Shown here: positions 40,539-48,478 of the stretch, piece by piece
Numbering within the stretch: position 1 is the stretch's first letter
Layout of the letters: each line of letters starts with the position of its first letter
From: Clostridia bacterium
GTDB lineage: Bacteria; Bacillota; Clostridia; Oscillospirales; Acutalibacteraceae
Direction of reading: 5' to 3'
NCBI GenBank assembly: GCA_017465465.1
Contig: JAFTWE010000048.1
Location: 1-50,003 of the forward strand
DNA length: 50,003 bases
Position numbers and translations under genes: made by a program
Notes under the pieces: generated by a model
Told to the model about the DNA's origin: nothing
The model's input: only the letters and a program-made list of their open reading frames with translations
The model's database searches: none

Positions 40539-41089
40539 AAAAGATAATTTTAGCCTCTGCTTCTCCAAGACGCAGAGAGCTTTTGCAACTGGCGGGTGTG
40601 GATTTTACTGTAGATGTTGCAGATGCTGACGAAACTCTTCCTGAAGGAATTTCTCCCGATGAGGCAGTGAAAAAGCTGGCAGAAATCAAGGCAAAGGCTG
40701 TTTTTGAAAAGCACCCTGACGGTGTGGTTATCGGCGCTGATACAGTGGTTGCCATTGACGGCAAAATCCTCGGTAAGCCAAAGAATTATGATGAAGCGAA
40801 CAAAATGCTGAACACTCTTTCAGGCAAAAGACATTTTGTTTTTACAGGCGTTTGTATTATGTCAGAAGAAAAAACTACGGTGCTTTGCCAAAAAACTGCG
40901 GTTGAATTCTATTCTCTTTCTCAAAGTGAAATTGATGAATACATATCTTCGGGAGATTGCTTTGATAAGGCAGGCGGATACGGTATTCAGACTAACGGCT
41001 GTGTGCTTGTTAAAGGAATAGAGGGCGATTATTTTAATGTGGTCGGTTTGCCTGTTGCCGAAACAGTAAGGGCATTAAAGGAGTTTTGA
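40535..41089 (+). CDS. maf: Maf-like nucleoside triphosphate pyrophosphatase
   Basis: Hydrolyses dTTP/UTP and modified nucleotides; linked to septum formation in Bacillus. At 184 residues it has the opening ILASASPRRRELL (6-18), VIGADTVV, LGKPKNYDEA, and SGDCFDKAGGYGIQ with catalytic Lys and Asp. The start overlaps the NUDIX stop (ATGA). No mreB or minCD is adjacent as in some Firmicutes. Confidence 0.95.
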   Translation: MKKIILASASPRRRELLQLAGVDFTVDVADADETLPEGISPDEAVKKLAEIKAKAVFEKHPDGVVIGADTVVAIDGKILGKPKNYDEANKMLNTLSGKRHFVFTGVCIMSEEKTTVLCQKTAVEFYSLSQSEIDEYISSGDCFDKAGGYGIQTNGCVLVKGIEGDYFNVVGLPVAETVRALKEF

Positions 41090-41090
41090 T

Positions 41091-41672
41091 ATGGATAATA
41101 TTAAAAAGCTTATCGAGTTTTCTGCAGAAATTGACAAAATGAAATCTGTTTACCGCAGAACACTTGTTATTGACAAAAGCAGAACGGAAACTGACGCTGA
41201 ACATTCGTGGCACCTTGCAATGATGGTGGAGCTGTTTAAGGCTTATGCAAAGCCTGAGGTCAACATTGACCGTTGCATTAAAATGGCACTTGTGCACGAC
41301 CTTGTGGAAATTTATGCAGGCGACACCTTTGCTTACGATGTAAAGGGTTATGAGGATAAAGCTCAGCGCGAGCTTGAGGCAGCAGAAAAGCTTTTTGCAC
41401 TTCTTCCTGACGGTCAGGGTGAAGAATATAAATCATTGTGGCTTGAGTTTGATGAGGAGAAAACACCCGATGCTTTATACACCTGCGCGCTTGACAGGCT
41501 GCAGCCGCTAATCAATAACTACAAAACACAAGGCCACACCTGGGTAGACAGTGTGACCTATGATATGGTTGAAAAAAGAATGTTAAAAATTAAAGCTGCC
41601 ATGCCCGAAGTGTGGCCCGAAATTCAAGAGATGCTTGATGACAGTGTCAGACAAGGCTGGCTTAAAAAATGA
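41091..41672 (+). CDS. HD-domain hydrolase, YfbR/HDDC2-like
   Basis: A 193-residue metal-dependent phosphohydrolase. The HD residues are AEHSWHLAMM (first His), MALVHDLVEIYAGD (the HD doublet) and a later Asp in ALDRLQP. The opening KLIEFSAEIDKMKSVYRRT and TDAEHSW fit the 5'-deoxynucleotidase YfbR/HDDC2 group, which removes phosphate from dNMPs. It follows maf by one base, so dNTP pool control is a shared theme. A bidirectional terminator follows. Confidence 0.9.
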   Translation: MDNIKKLIEFSAEIDKMKSVYRRTLVIDKSRTETDAEHSWHLAMMVELFKAYAKPEVNIDRCIKMALVHDLVEIYAGDTFAYDVKGYEDKAQRELEAAEKLFALLPDGQGEEYKSLWLEFDEEKTPDALYTCALDRLQPLINNYKTQGHTWVDSVTYDMVEKRMLKIKAAMPEVWPEIQEMLDDSVRQGWLKK

Positions 41673-41680
41673 AAAAGAGC

Positions 41681-41717
41681 AAAAAAATGTCGGTTCTTTC
41701 GAACCGACATTTTTGTT
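41681..41717. terminator. Bidirectional terminator
   Basis: A 13-bp stem (41684-41696 with 41701-41713, loop TTTC). T runs follow on the plus strand, and A runs before the stem supply U on the minus strand. It serves both the HD gene and the secreted-protein gene. Confidence 0.92.
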
Positions 41718-41726
41718 TAAGTAATA

Positions 41727-42584
41727 TTAGCCACCAATAATCATACCGGCGATTTTTGCGATACCGTCAGTGATAAAGCTGAGGTCAACAACATCATGCT
41801 CACCGGGGATGAACCAATCTGCAGGAGCAAGCTCACCCTTGAGAAGGTTGAAAACGATAATCAATACATCGATGAAGCCTGAAACAAGACCCTTGAGCTG
41901 TTCTTCAAGGCATTCTGACCATGTGGGCTGGTAAGGCATAGCATTGATGATTGTGTTTGTTTCAGTAATGATACCGTTGATGTAAACGGGTTCTGCAACT
42001 TCGTCAGCCATCATTTCGCCTGCTGTGATAGCAGCTGCTTCTTCATCAGTGATGATGATGCTTGGAGCAAAAGCATAGTCGCCTGCATAGCCGATGATGT
42101 CGATAGGTGTCTCTGCAACATAGTCAACAACAACCCAGTCGTCTGCAACTTTTGTTGTGATTGTGAAGAGGTTGAAGTCTGAGCTGAGAAGCTCAACAGG
42201 CATCATGATTGAAGCAACTGCTGTAGCTGATTCTACTTCATAGAATGAGTGATACATTGAGTTCTCATTTACGATGAATGAGCAACCTGCATCCTTAGCT
42301 TCCTGAGTGAGGTCAGCACCAGTGATTGTGTTGTAGTTAACATCACCGATGATACCAAAGAAGGTTACGATTGCATAACCGTCTGTGGGATAACCGTCTG
42401 TTTCAAGAGGGCTGCCTGCATAACGGAATGTGAGTGTAACTTCATCGCCGGGGTTTGCCAAGTATTCAGCGTCTGCTGGTCCGAGATAAATCTGACCGGG
42501 AGCAACTTCAACATAAGCAAATGCGGCTGTTCCCATAGCTAATGTCATAACAAGAGCGAGAACTACTGCTAAAAACTTTTTCAT
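41727..42584 (-). CDS. Hypothetical secreted protein, 285 aa
   Basis: I recognise no family. A clear signal peptide (KKFLAVVLALVMTLAMGTAAFA, cleavage near residue 23) starts at ATG 42584, which has AGGAG 9 bases upstream; upstream codons are leader. The mature N-terminus (PGDEVTLTFRYAGSPLETDGY...) resembles a cohesin-like or Ig-like beta domain for about 130 residues. The rest is acidic, then has a hydrophobic helix (GLVSGFIDVLIIVFNLL) and ends SFITDGIAKIAGMIIGG. There is no anchoring motif. It is monocistronic, with a long AT-rich upstream region (42640-42785). Confidence 0.75.
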   Translation of the reverse strand: MKKFLAVVLALVMTLAMGTAAFAYVEVAPGQIYLGPADAEYLANPGDEVTLTFRYAGSPLETDGYPTDGYAIVTFFGIIGDVNYNTITGADLTQEAKDAGCSFIVNENSMYHSFYEVESATAVASIMMPVELLSSDFNLFTITTKVADDWVVVDYVAETPIDIIGYAGDYAFAPSIIITDEEAAAITAGEMMADEVAEPVYINGIITETNTIINAMPYQPTWSECLEEQLKGLVSGFIDVLIIVFNLLKGELAPADWFIPGEHDVVDLSFITDGIAKIAGMIIGG

Positions 42585-42785
42585 TGCTAATTTCTCCTTT
42601 TGCACTTTTGTGCGAATTTTTTGCAAAGTTTGCACTTTGTTATAGTAATACTAACACAACGAATTTGATTATAATTTCTAAAAAAGAAAAATAAATTCTT
42701 TTTGGTTAAAAAATACAATGTTTAATTTGTTAAATATGCCAATAAGTTAGTTGTAAGTTTATATAATAAACACAACAGATTGTGA

Positions 42786-44156
42786 TTAAGAGCAAATTTC
42801 CTGCATAACCTTGTTGGCTACGGTGCCTGCGGCTTTGAGTCCTGTTCCGCCGTTTTCAACAACAACGACTATTGCATAAGGCGTATCACTTCTTTGCGAG
42901 AAGCCGACAAACCAGGAATGGGGTTCACCGTCATCAATCTGAGCTGTGCCTGTTTTGCCGCACATTTCAAGGCCGGGGAATTTGCTGTCGCCGTAATAAT
43001 TCTTTACATTAGAGCGAAGCATTGCCTTGAGCTTATTTGCAACATCGGCAGGGAGCGAAATTTCTTCACTTGTCTGTGATTGCGTTACATCACGAAGAAG
43101 CTTCGGGCTCTGAACATAGTCCACCACATAAGGCTCAACTGCAACGCCTGAATTTGCAATACAGCCCATTGCTGTCATCATCTGATACGGGTTTGCAAGG
43201 GTGGTGTATTGACCGATGCCTGCCCAGCCTAAATCAACCTTGTTGGTCTTGCTCACATCAAACAACGAATTTTCGGGGGATGCAATTCCGTCTACATTAA
43301 GCTCAGCATTAAACCCAAGCTCACGGGCGGTTACGGTCAGCTTTTCTGCGCCCAGTTCAATGGCAATCTGCGCAAAGGCGCTGTTGCAGGAGCGGTTTAG
43401 GGCCTGCTCAAAATTAACGGTGCCGTGGGTGCTGTTGCAAATAACTGTGCCGTCGCCTGTGTCATATTTACCTGTGCATTTGAATTTTCTTTCATAAATA
43501 TCGGGGATATTTTCAATAGCGCTTGCGGCTGTAATCACCTTAAAGGTTGAGCCGGGAGTGTAAAGACCTGACAGCACGCGGTTGAGGTAAACACCCTCGT
43601 ATTTTTTATTGGTATCAATGTCTGACGGCTTGCTTTTGGGGTCGTAGGTTGGGGCTGAAACCATACAAATGATTTCACCTGTTTTGTAGTTATATACTCC
43701 TACTGCACCTTTTCGTCCGTTAAGGGCTTTGTAAGCGACTTCGCAAGCATCAGAATCTATGGTTAAATGAATGTCGTTGCCCTTGCCGTACTGAACTATT
43801 GAAGAAAGACCGTTTACAAAGTCATATCCTGTCAGAGTATGGCGGTAGGTGTATTGAACGCCTGTGGCGATAAAGCCGTTGAGGTCACCGATTGTGTGAA
43901 GAGTTGCCTTTCTGACGGTTGAGCTTTCATTATATTTTCTTGCGCCGTCAACAGTTTTTGCAAGCACATCACCGTCGCAGTCATAAATTGCACCTGCGGC
44001 AGAAATACTTCCGTCAGAATAAAGATGTCGGTTGGCTTTGTTTGTTGCCCAATCAGAGCCGTTCATTACGAATGTATATATTAGTATAGCGAACCCCACG
44101 AAAAATGCGGCTAAAACAGCAATAAGCACATAAGCGCGTTTGGTAGTGTTTTTCAT
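42786..44156 (-). CDS. Class B penicillin-binding protein (FtsI/PbpA-like)
   Basis: A peptidoglycan transpeptidase. The 456-residue protein has one N-terminal membrane helix (YVLIAVLAAFFVGFAILIYTFV), a short dimerisation region, and the transpeptidase domain with SxxK (STFK, Ser 203), SxN (SCN, 256-258) and KTG (401-403). It lacks the large pedestal and C-terminal PASTA domains of some PBPs, making it small for its class. Its start overlaps the SEDS gene by 4 bases, so the pair is the expected glycosyltransferase-transpeptidase complex. It may act in elongation, division or sporulation; the sequence does not tell. Confidence 0.94.
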   Translation of the reverse strand: MKNTTKRAYVLIAVLAAFFVGFAILIYTFVMNGSDWATNKANRHLYSDGSISAAGAIYDCDGDVLAKTVDGARKYNESSTVRKATLHTIGDLNGFIATGVQYTYRHTLTGYDFVNGLSSIVQYGKGNDIHLTIDSDACEVAYKALNGRKGAVGVYNYKTGEIICMVSAPTYDPKSKPSDIDTNKKYEGVYLNRVLSGLYTPGSTFKVITAASAIENIPDIYERKFKCTGKYDTGDGTVICNSTHGTVNFEQALNRSCNSAFAQIAIELGAEKLTVTARELGFNAELNVDGIASPENSLFDVSKTNKVDLGWAGIGQYTTLANPYQMMTAMGCIANSGVAVEPYVVDYVQSPKLLRDVTQSQTSEEISLPADVANKLKAMLRSNVKNYYGDSKFPGLEMCGKTGTAQIDDGEPHSWFVGFSQRSDTPYAIVVVVENGGTGLKAAGTVANKVMQEICS

Positions 44157-45454
44157 TTTGCAGGTCGCCTCCTTCTTCTGCCTATGGGAATGTCATCGGG
44201 ATAAAGAGGGTGGTCGGGCAAAATAGTTTCCGAGAGCTTGGGGTAGGTGTGAATATCTGCTGATTTGATAAACGCCAGCAAGCCCCAGGAGCAAAGCATA
44301 CTTGTTCCGCCGCGGCTGATAAAGGGGAGAGTAACACCTGTAAACGGCAATAAATCCGTTACGCCGAAGATGTTCAATGCCATCTGGAAAAGCAACATTC
44401 CCGAAGCGGCGCAGGCGGCGATTGCATAAAATGCCGAGCGAGTGTCTTTTGCTGTTTTAACAGCGTAAATTACAAGAAACGCAAAGGTGAGCATAATCAG
44501 AAGGGCAAGAATAAATCCCCATTCTTCGCAAATCATACCAAAAACAAGGTCAGTGGTGGAAGCAAAAGTGCCCTTAAGCTTGCCTTTGCCGATGCCGAGT
44601 CCGAAAAGTCCGCCGCTGGAAGAATAAATCAATGCTCTTGTCTGCTGCATACCTTTGCCGTACATATCATCCCAGATGTGGCGGTAGGTTGCGAAACGGG
44701 CGGCAACGGTTGACTTGAAGTAAATTATCATTATTGCGCCGAGAACTGCACCTGCACATATAAGAGCAATGGTTCTGAAATCACCCGAGCGCATAAACGC
44801 TATAATAATGAAAGTGAAAAAGAAAACCAAGGCTGTGCCGAAGTCACGCATAAGAAAAAGGAAACCGACACATACCATCGAAAAAATAATGTATTTCGTG
44901 ATGCTTCGTGCACGCTGAAGCTTGTCCAACGATGCCGCACCTACAAAAATGAACGCAAGCTTAACAATTTCAGAGGGCTGAACAGAAATGCCTGCAATCT
45001 CAATCCAGTTAAGGGTGCCGTTGGTTGTTTTTGCAAGAACAATGTTAAGAGCGAGCAAGCCGATTGCAAGTATACCGACCGGGGTTCTCAGCTTCATTAC
45101 AATATCCGAGCGGCGAAGCACCGCAACCATTACAATATAAACAACAAGCCCTAATAAAATTGCAACGGCTTGTTTAATGGCGTAGCCTGAATCAACGCTT
45201 GCGCAAACGGTAAGACCGATGCCCGACAAAAAAAAGCCGATAACCTCAAGCTCCGTATGCTTCTGGTCAAAAAAAGCGGTGGCAACAAAAAAGTATGCAA
45301 ATTCAACGAATACATATCCTAACAGAACTGCGGCAAGGGTTAAATCAAATTCGTCTTTCTGGAATAAAACAGTAAATGCCGTGATAATCTGAAAAAATCC
45401 AACCAGCATCATAACGGGGAACCAAAGAAACGGGCCGCGTCTTTCCTGAGTCAT
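44153..45454 (-). CDS. SEDS-family peptidoglycan polymerase (FtsW/RodA/SpoVE)
   Basis: Polymerises lipid II into glycan strands. It has 433 residues with about ten membrane helices. Signature segments are NGTLNWIEIAGISVQPSEIVKLAFI, RDFGTALVFFF, TDLVFGMICEEWGF (with the catalytic-region Asp), and the C-terminal PFISRGGTSMLCSWGLL. The basic tail ends GRRRRRPAK. It is transcribed first, with the PBP overlapping by 4 bases. A TTGACA/TATAAT promoter is at 45481-45508. Confidence 0.95.
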   Translation of the reverse strand: MTQERRGPFLWFPVMMLVGFFQIITAFTVLFQKDEFDLTLAAVLLGYVFVEFAYFFVATAFFDQKHTELEVIGFFLSGIGLTVCASVDSGYAIKQAVAILLGLVVYIVMVAVLRRSDIVMKLRTPVGILAIGLLALNIVLAKTTNGTLNWIEIAGISVQPSEIVKLAFIFVGAASLDKLQRARSITKYIIFSMVCVGFLFLMRDFGTALVFFFTFIIIAFMRSGDFRTIALICAGAVLGAIMIIYFKSTVAARFATYRHIWDDMYGKGMQQTRALIYSSSGGLFGLGIGKGKLKGTFASTTDLVFGMICEEWGFILALLIMLTFAFLVIYAVKTAKDTRSAFYAIAACAASGMLLFQMALNIFGVTDLLPFTGVTLPFISRGGTSMLCSWGLLAFIKSADIHTYPKLSETILPDHPLYPDDIPIGRRRRRPAK

Positions 45455-45480
45455 TGCAACACCTCCCTGAGTTTTTGATT

Positions 45481-45508
45481 ATTATATCATTTTTCTGCCG
45501 AATGTCAA
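45481..45508 (-). promoter_or_regulatory. Promoter of the SEDS-PBP operon
   Basis: On the minus strand TTGACA (45503-45508), 16-base spacer, TATAAT (45481-45486), 27 bases before the ATG. Confidence 0.85.
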
Positions 45509-45631
45509 AGCCTGCGAGGCTGTTATATATAATATTGTATAGAATTAAAGTGCATATTTGGTATTTGTTCTTCTGTTGATACACAATTTGTTGAATTGAA
45601 CAAAAAAATAAATTTATTTTGTAAATTTTTC

Positions 45632-45660
45632 TTGACAAGCAGGGGGATTAGTGATAAAAT
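45632..45660 (+). promoter_or_regulatory. Promoter of rpmG-secE-nusG
   Basis: TTGACA (45632-45637), 17-base spacer, TAAAAT (45655-45660). The start is near 45667, giving an unusually long, folded leader of about 115 bases. Confidence 0.85.
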
Positions 45661-45666
45661 ACTCGT

Positions 45667-45763
45667 ACCTCTTAAAGAGGGTTCTTTTTTTGTGCCCTGA
45701 TTCAGAAGCTTACAGGGTAGAGCTTCTGACAAGAGGGAGGCTAAAATTCCGGGTAAAACCCGG
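45667..45763 (+). other. Structured leader of rpmG with early hairpin and U run
   Basis: ACCTC (45667-45671) pairs with GAGGGT (45677-45682), then CTTTTTTT to 45691, which looks like an early terminator. A second stem CAGAAGCT (45703-45710) with AGCTTCTG (45721-45728) and a third CCGGGT (45749-45754) with ACCCGG (45758-45763) follow. A later AAGAGGGAGG (45731-45740) could compete for CCTCTT. Attenuation is possible; I recognise no known class. Confidence 0.5.
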
Positions 45764-45781
45764 TTAAACGGAGGTGCCGAT

Positions 45782-45931
45782 ATGAGAGTAAAAGTTACCC
45801 TTGCGTGTACAGAGTGCAAACAGCGCAACTATGACACAATGAAAAACAAGAAGAACACACCGGACAGGTTGGAGATGAACAAATATTGCAGATTCTGCAA
45901 GAAGCACACTCTCCACAGAGAAACAAAGTAA
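45782..45931 (+). CDS. rpmG: Large ribosomal subunit protein bL33
   Basis: 49 residues: [20 protein letters not shown]..., with two Cys pairs CTEC (9-12) and CRFC (about 36-39), so this is the zinc-binding (C+) form. GGAGGTG lies 7 bases before the ATG. It heads the rpmG-secE-nusG cluster, its usual place in Firmicutes. Confidence 0.97.
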   Translation: MRVKVTLACTECKQRNYDTMKNKKNTPDRLEMNKYCRFCKKHTLHRETK

Positions 45932-45946
45932 GCGGAGGTTACATTT

Positions 45947-46339
45947 ATGGCTAAACATGAAAAGTCCGAAGCTGCTGAAAAGATTGAAAAGGCCGTTAAA
46001 GAAAAGAAGGCCGGTGCTCCCAAAGTGAAAAAGGGCAATCCCTTTAAACGTGCGGGCAAAGCTATTGTAAAATTCTGCAAGGATTTCAAAGGTGAAACCA
46101 AGAAGATTACATGGCCCGGTGCTAAGATGGTTCTTAAGAGCACACTCGTTGTTCTCGTTTCAATCGTTGTTATCGGTTTGGTTGTTTTCGCTATTGACCT
46201 TGGTCTTTCTAAGGGTGTAAGCGGTCTTGAAGGTCTTGCTGAAAATTACAAGACAAGCCAGTCTGCTGACGAAGAAAAGAGCGAAAGCGCTGAAACAGAA
46301 TCAACTGAAACAGAGTCAAGCGAAGCAAGTGCTGAATAA
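45947..46339 (+). CDS. secE: Preprotein translocase subunit SecE with long acidic tail
   Basis: An essential membrane part of the SecYEG channel. The conserved part is FCKDFKGETKKITWPGAKMVLKST (43-66) and the following single membrane helix (about 65-84). At 130 residues it is long for a Firmicute SecE, which is usually 60-80. There is a basic N-terminal extension of about 35 residues, and a C-terminal tail of some 45 residues that is almost all Ser, Glu, Thr and Ala. The tail should lie outside the cell. It sits between rpmG and nusG as expected, with GGAGG before the ATG. Confidence 0.95.
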   Translation: MAKHEKSEAAEKIEKAVKEKKAGAPKVKKGNPFKRAGKAIVKFCKDFKGETKKITWPGAKMVLKSTLVVLVSIVVIGLVVFAIDLGLSKGVSGLEGLAENYKTSQSADEEKSESAETESTETESSEASAE

Positions 46340-46374
46340 TCTTGTTAAAATTGGCTGATTTCGGAGGAAAAGCA

Positions 46375-46932
46375 ATGTCTAATAACTCCAGATGGTATGT
46401 TGTTCATACCTACAGCGGCTATGAAAACAAAGTAGCCGGTAACATTGAAAAAGTCGTTGAAAACCGCGGTATGCAGGACCTTATTCTTGAGGTTAAGATT
46501 CCTACCGAAACTGTTGTTGAGGTTAAGGAAGATAAGACCAGAGAGGTTGAGCGCAAGCTCTTCCCCGGTTATGTAATGGTTAAAATGGCCGTTGATTTTG
46601 ATGACAATGACCTTCCTGTTATCAGCGATGAAGCATGGCTTGTTGTAAGAAACACCAGAGGTGTTACGGGCTTTGTAGGCCCTGAAAGCAAGCCCACTCC
46701 CCTCACAGAGGAAGAGGTTTATCGCTTAGGCGTTGAAAAGCGCACAGTTGAGGTCAACTACGCTGTCGGAGATACAGTTAACATCATTGACGAAATCTTT
46801 GACGGATTCACAGGCAGAGTTGAAGCCATTGACGCTGAGAACAATATGGTTCGCGTTACAGTTTCGGCTCTTTTCGGTAAGGAAACCATGGTTGAACTTG
46901 AGCTTGACCAGGTAGAACCCATTGCCGACTAA
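46375..46932 (+). CDS. nusG: Transcription termination/antitermination factor NusG
   Basis: Binds RNA polymerase and links it to the ribosome or to Rho. At 185 residues the N-terminal NGN domain is NSRWYVVHTYSGYENKVAGNIEK..., with KLFPGYVMVKM and VRNTRGVTGFVG. The C-terminal KOW domain is VGDTVNIIDEIFDGFTGRVEAID. ATG at 46375 follows GGAGG by 7 bases; the upstream TTG adds eleven residues not found in the family. It precedes rplK by 134 bases that hold hairpins and an L1-like site. Confidence 0.97.
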   Translation: MSNNSRWYVVHTYSGYENKVAGNIEKVVENRGMQDLILEVKIPTETVVEVKEDKTREVERKLFPGYVMVKMAVDFDDNDLPVISDEAWLVVRNTRGVTGFVGPESKPTPLTEEEVYRLGVEKRTVEVNYAVGDTVNIIDEIFDGFTGRVEAIDAENNMVRVTVSALFGKETMVELELDQVEPIAD

Positions 46933-46968
46933 TTAACACTGATAATTAACGGTCCGCCGTTTAATTAT

Positions 46969-47000
46969 ATGCGTATTTTTACGCATGGAGCTTCGGCTCC
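46969..47000 (+). other. Two hairpins after nusG
   Basis: ATGCGT (46969-46974) pairs with ACGCAT (46981-46986), and GGAGC (46987-46991) with GCTCC (46996-47000) around a UUCG tetraloop. There is no clear U run after them, so they may only partly terminate nusG transcription and separate it from the L11-L1 genes. Confidence 0.6.
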
Positions 47001-47002
47001 CT

Positions 47003-47045
47003 GTGGGAGGAACATAAATATTTTCAGATGTTCCGCCATAACCAC
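47003..47045 (+). promoter_or_regulatory. Predicted ribosomal protein L1 mRNA-binding site, copy 1
   Basis: GUGG (47003-47006), GA, GGAACAU (47009-47015) ... AUGUUCC (47028-47034), GCCAUAA, CCAC (47042-47045): two helices around an asymmetric loop. The strand GUGGGAGG equals the L1-binding part of 23S rRNA helices 76-78. L1 is known to repress its operon by binding such mimics. It lies just before the rplK SD. Confidence 0.7.
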
Positions 47046-47066
47046 ATATTTTTGGAGGTGCAAGAA

Positions 47067-47492
47067 ATGGCTCAGAAGGTTGTAGGCTTTATTAAGCTTC
47101 AAATCCCCGCCGGCAAAGCAACCCCGGCTCCACCCGTTGGCCCTGCATTAGGTCAGCACGGTGTAAACATCATGGCGTTCACAAAGGAATTCAATGAGCG
47201 CACAAAGAACGATGCAGGTCTTATCATTCCTGTTGTTATCACAGTTTATGCAGACCGCACATTCACTTTTGTAACCAAGACTCCACCCGCAGCAGTTCTT
47301 ATTAAAAAGGCTTGCGGTATTGAGAGCGGTTCAGGTGTTCCTAACAAAACAAAGGTTGCAACTATTACCGGTGAGCAGATTAGAAAAATCGCAGAACAGA
47401 AGATGCCCGACCTCAACGCTTCAAGTGTTGAAACAGCTATGAGCATGATCGCAGGAACAGCTCGCAGCATGGGTGTAACTGTAGTGGACTAA
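47067..47492 (+). CDS. rplK: Large ribosomal subunit protein uL11
   Basis: Part of the GTPase-associated centre. 141 residues, the exact family length. [35 protein letters not shown] is the conserved N-terminal domain, and the RNA-binding C-terminal domain ends [19 protein letters not shown] at 47067 follows GGAGGTG; the longer frame begins inside the leader. rplA follows after a second L1-like site. Confidence 0.98.
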   Translation: MAQKVVGFIKLQIPAGKATPAPPVGPALGQHGVNIMAFTKEFNERTKNDAGLIIPVVITVYADRTFTFVTKTPPAAVLIKKACGIESGSGVPNKTKVATITGEQIRKIAEQKMPDLNASSVETAMSMIAGTARSMGVTVVD

Positions 47493-47500
47493 TGCTCCCT

Positions 47501-47528
47501 GGTGGGAGGAAAAATCCGATTAACCACT
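47501..47528 (+). promoter_or_regulatory. Predicted ribosomal protein L1 mRNA-binding site, copy 2
   Basis: GUGG (47502-47505), GA, GGA (47508-47510), AAAA, UCC (47515-47517), GAUUAA, CCAC (47524-47527). It has the same GUGGGAGGA...UCCG...AACCAC skeleton as copy 1, with the inner helix shortened to 3 bp. It ends 6 bases before the GGGAGG ribosome site of rplA. Confidence 0.7.
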
Positions 47529-47550
47529 TATTTGGGAGGTAAATTAAGAA

Positions 47551-48258
47551 ATGAAACACGGCAAGAAGTATGTTGAAAGCTCAAAGCTTGTTGACAGAAC
47601 AAAGCTTTATGAGCCTGCAGAAGCTCTTGAAACTGTTGTTAAAACCGCTTCTGCAAAATTTGATGAAACAGTAGAAATCCACGTACGTTTGGGTGTTGAC
47701 TCTCGTCACGCTGACCAGCAGGTTAGAGGCGCAGTAGTTCTTCCTAACGGTACCGGTAAAAAGGTTAGAGTTGCAGTTTTCGCAAAAGGCGATGCTGCTG
47801 AAGCTGCAGTTGCTGCAGGCGCTGAAGTAGTTGGCGCTGAAGACCTTGTAGCTAAAATCCAGGGCGAAGGCTTCCTTGATTTCGATGTTGCTATCGCAGC
47901 ACCGAACATGATGGGTCTTGTTGGTCGTCTTGGTAAGGTACTCGGACCTCGCGGTCTTATGCCAAGCCCCAAAGCAGGCACAGTAACACCTGATGTTGCT
48001 AAAGCTGTTGAAGAGGCTAAAGCAGGTAAGATTGAATATCGTCTTGATAAGACAAACATCATCCATTGCCCTATCGGCAAGGTATCATTCGGCGCAGAGA
48101 AGCTCGCTGAGAACTATAACACCCTTATCACAGCTATCGAAAAGGCTAAGCCCGCAGCTGCAAAGGGTCAGTACATCCGTTCTTGCGTTCTCGCAACAAC
48201 AATGGGCCCCGGCGTTCGTATTAACCCCGCTAAGGCCAGCGCAGTTACTGCCGAATAA
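47551..48258 (+). CDS. rplA: Large ribosomal subunit protein uL1
   Basis: Forms the L1 stalk of the ribosome and is a translational repressor of its own operon. 235 residues: [21 protein letters not shown]..., [36 protein letters not shown] and the C-terminal [19 protein letters not shown] lies about 11 bases before the ATG. The hairpin pair before rplK and the shorter copy before this gene are likely its binding sites. Confidence 0.98.
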   Translation: MKHGKKYVESSKLVDRTKLYEPAEALETVVKTASAKFDETVEIHVRLGVDSRHADQQVRGAVVLPNGTGKKVRVAVFAKGDAAEAAVAAGAEVVGAEDLVAKIQGEGFLDFDVAIAAPNMMGLVGRLGKVLGPRGLMPSPKAGTVTPDVAKAVEEAKAGKIEYRLDKTNIIHCPIGKVSFGAEKLAENYNTLITAIEKAKPAAAKGQYIRSCVLATTMGPGVRINPAKASAVTAE

Positions 48259-48268
48259 TTAAAAATAC

Positions 48269-48297
48269 TTGACACGGAGTATTTCGTGTGGTATTAT
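48269..48297 (+). promoter_or_regulatory. Promoter of rplJ-rplL
   Basis: TTGACA (48269-48274), 17-base spacer, TATTAT (48292-48297), directly after rplA. Transcription should start near 48304, at the beginning of the L10 leader. Confidence 0.85.
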
Positions 48298-48303
48298 AAC
48301 TAA

Positions 48304-48432
48304 GCTGTTCTTTTTACTTAAGACAGCAGGTGCTTAATGCATAATGGGTAAACCCCACCTGCCGAGGTTAGGAACATACAGAATAATTTTGTATGTATTT
48401 CCCTGCCTGCGGTTTCGTGGGCAGGGATTTTC
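48304..48432 (+). ncRNA. L10 ribosomal protein leader with attenuator
   Basis: The L10-leader features are present. GCAGGTG (48326-48332) pairs with CACCTGC (48356-48362) around TGCTTAATGC...GGGTAAACC, followed by GAGGTTAGGAACA. Next come hairpin ACATACA (48374-48380) with TGTATGT (48390-48396) and a terminator-like stem CCCTGCC (48401-48407) with GGCAGGG (48420-48426) before ATTTTC. The L10-L12 complex is known to bind this leader and repress rplJ-rplL. Confidence 0.85.
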
Positions 48433-48478
48433 TCGCATATGCACCACTTACTTAAAGTATGGAGAGGTGAAACAAAAA

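Noticed and set aside
47581..48066. 161-codon minus-strand frame
   Set aside because: Antisense shadow of rplA; Cys/Phe/Asn-rich composition is typical of such shadows.
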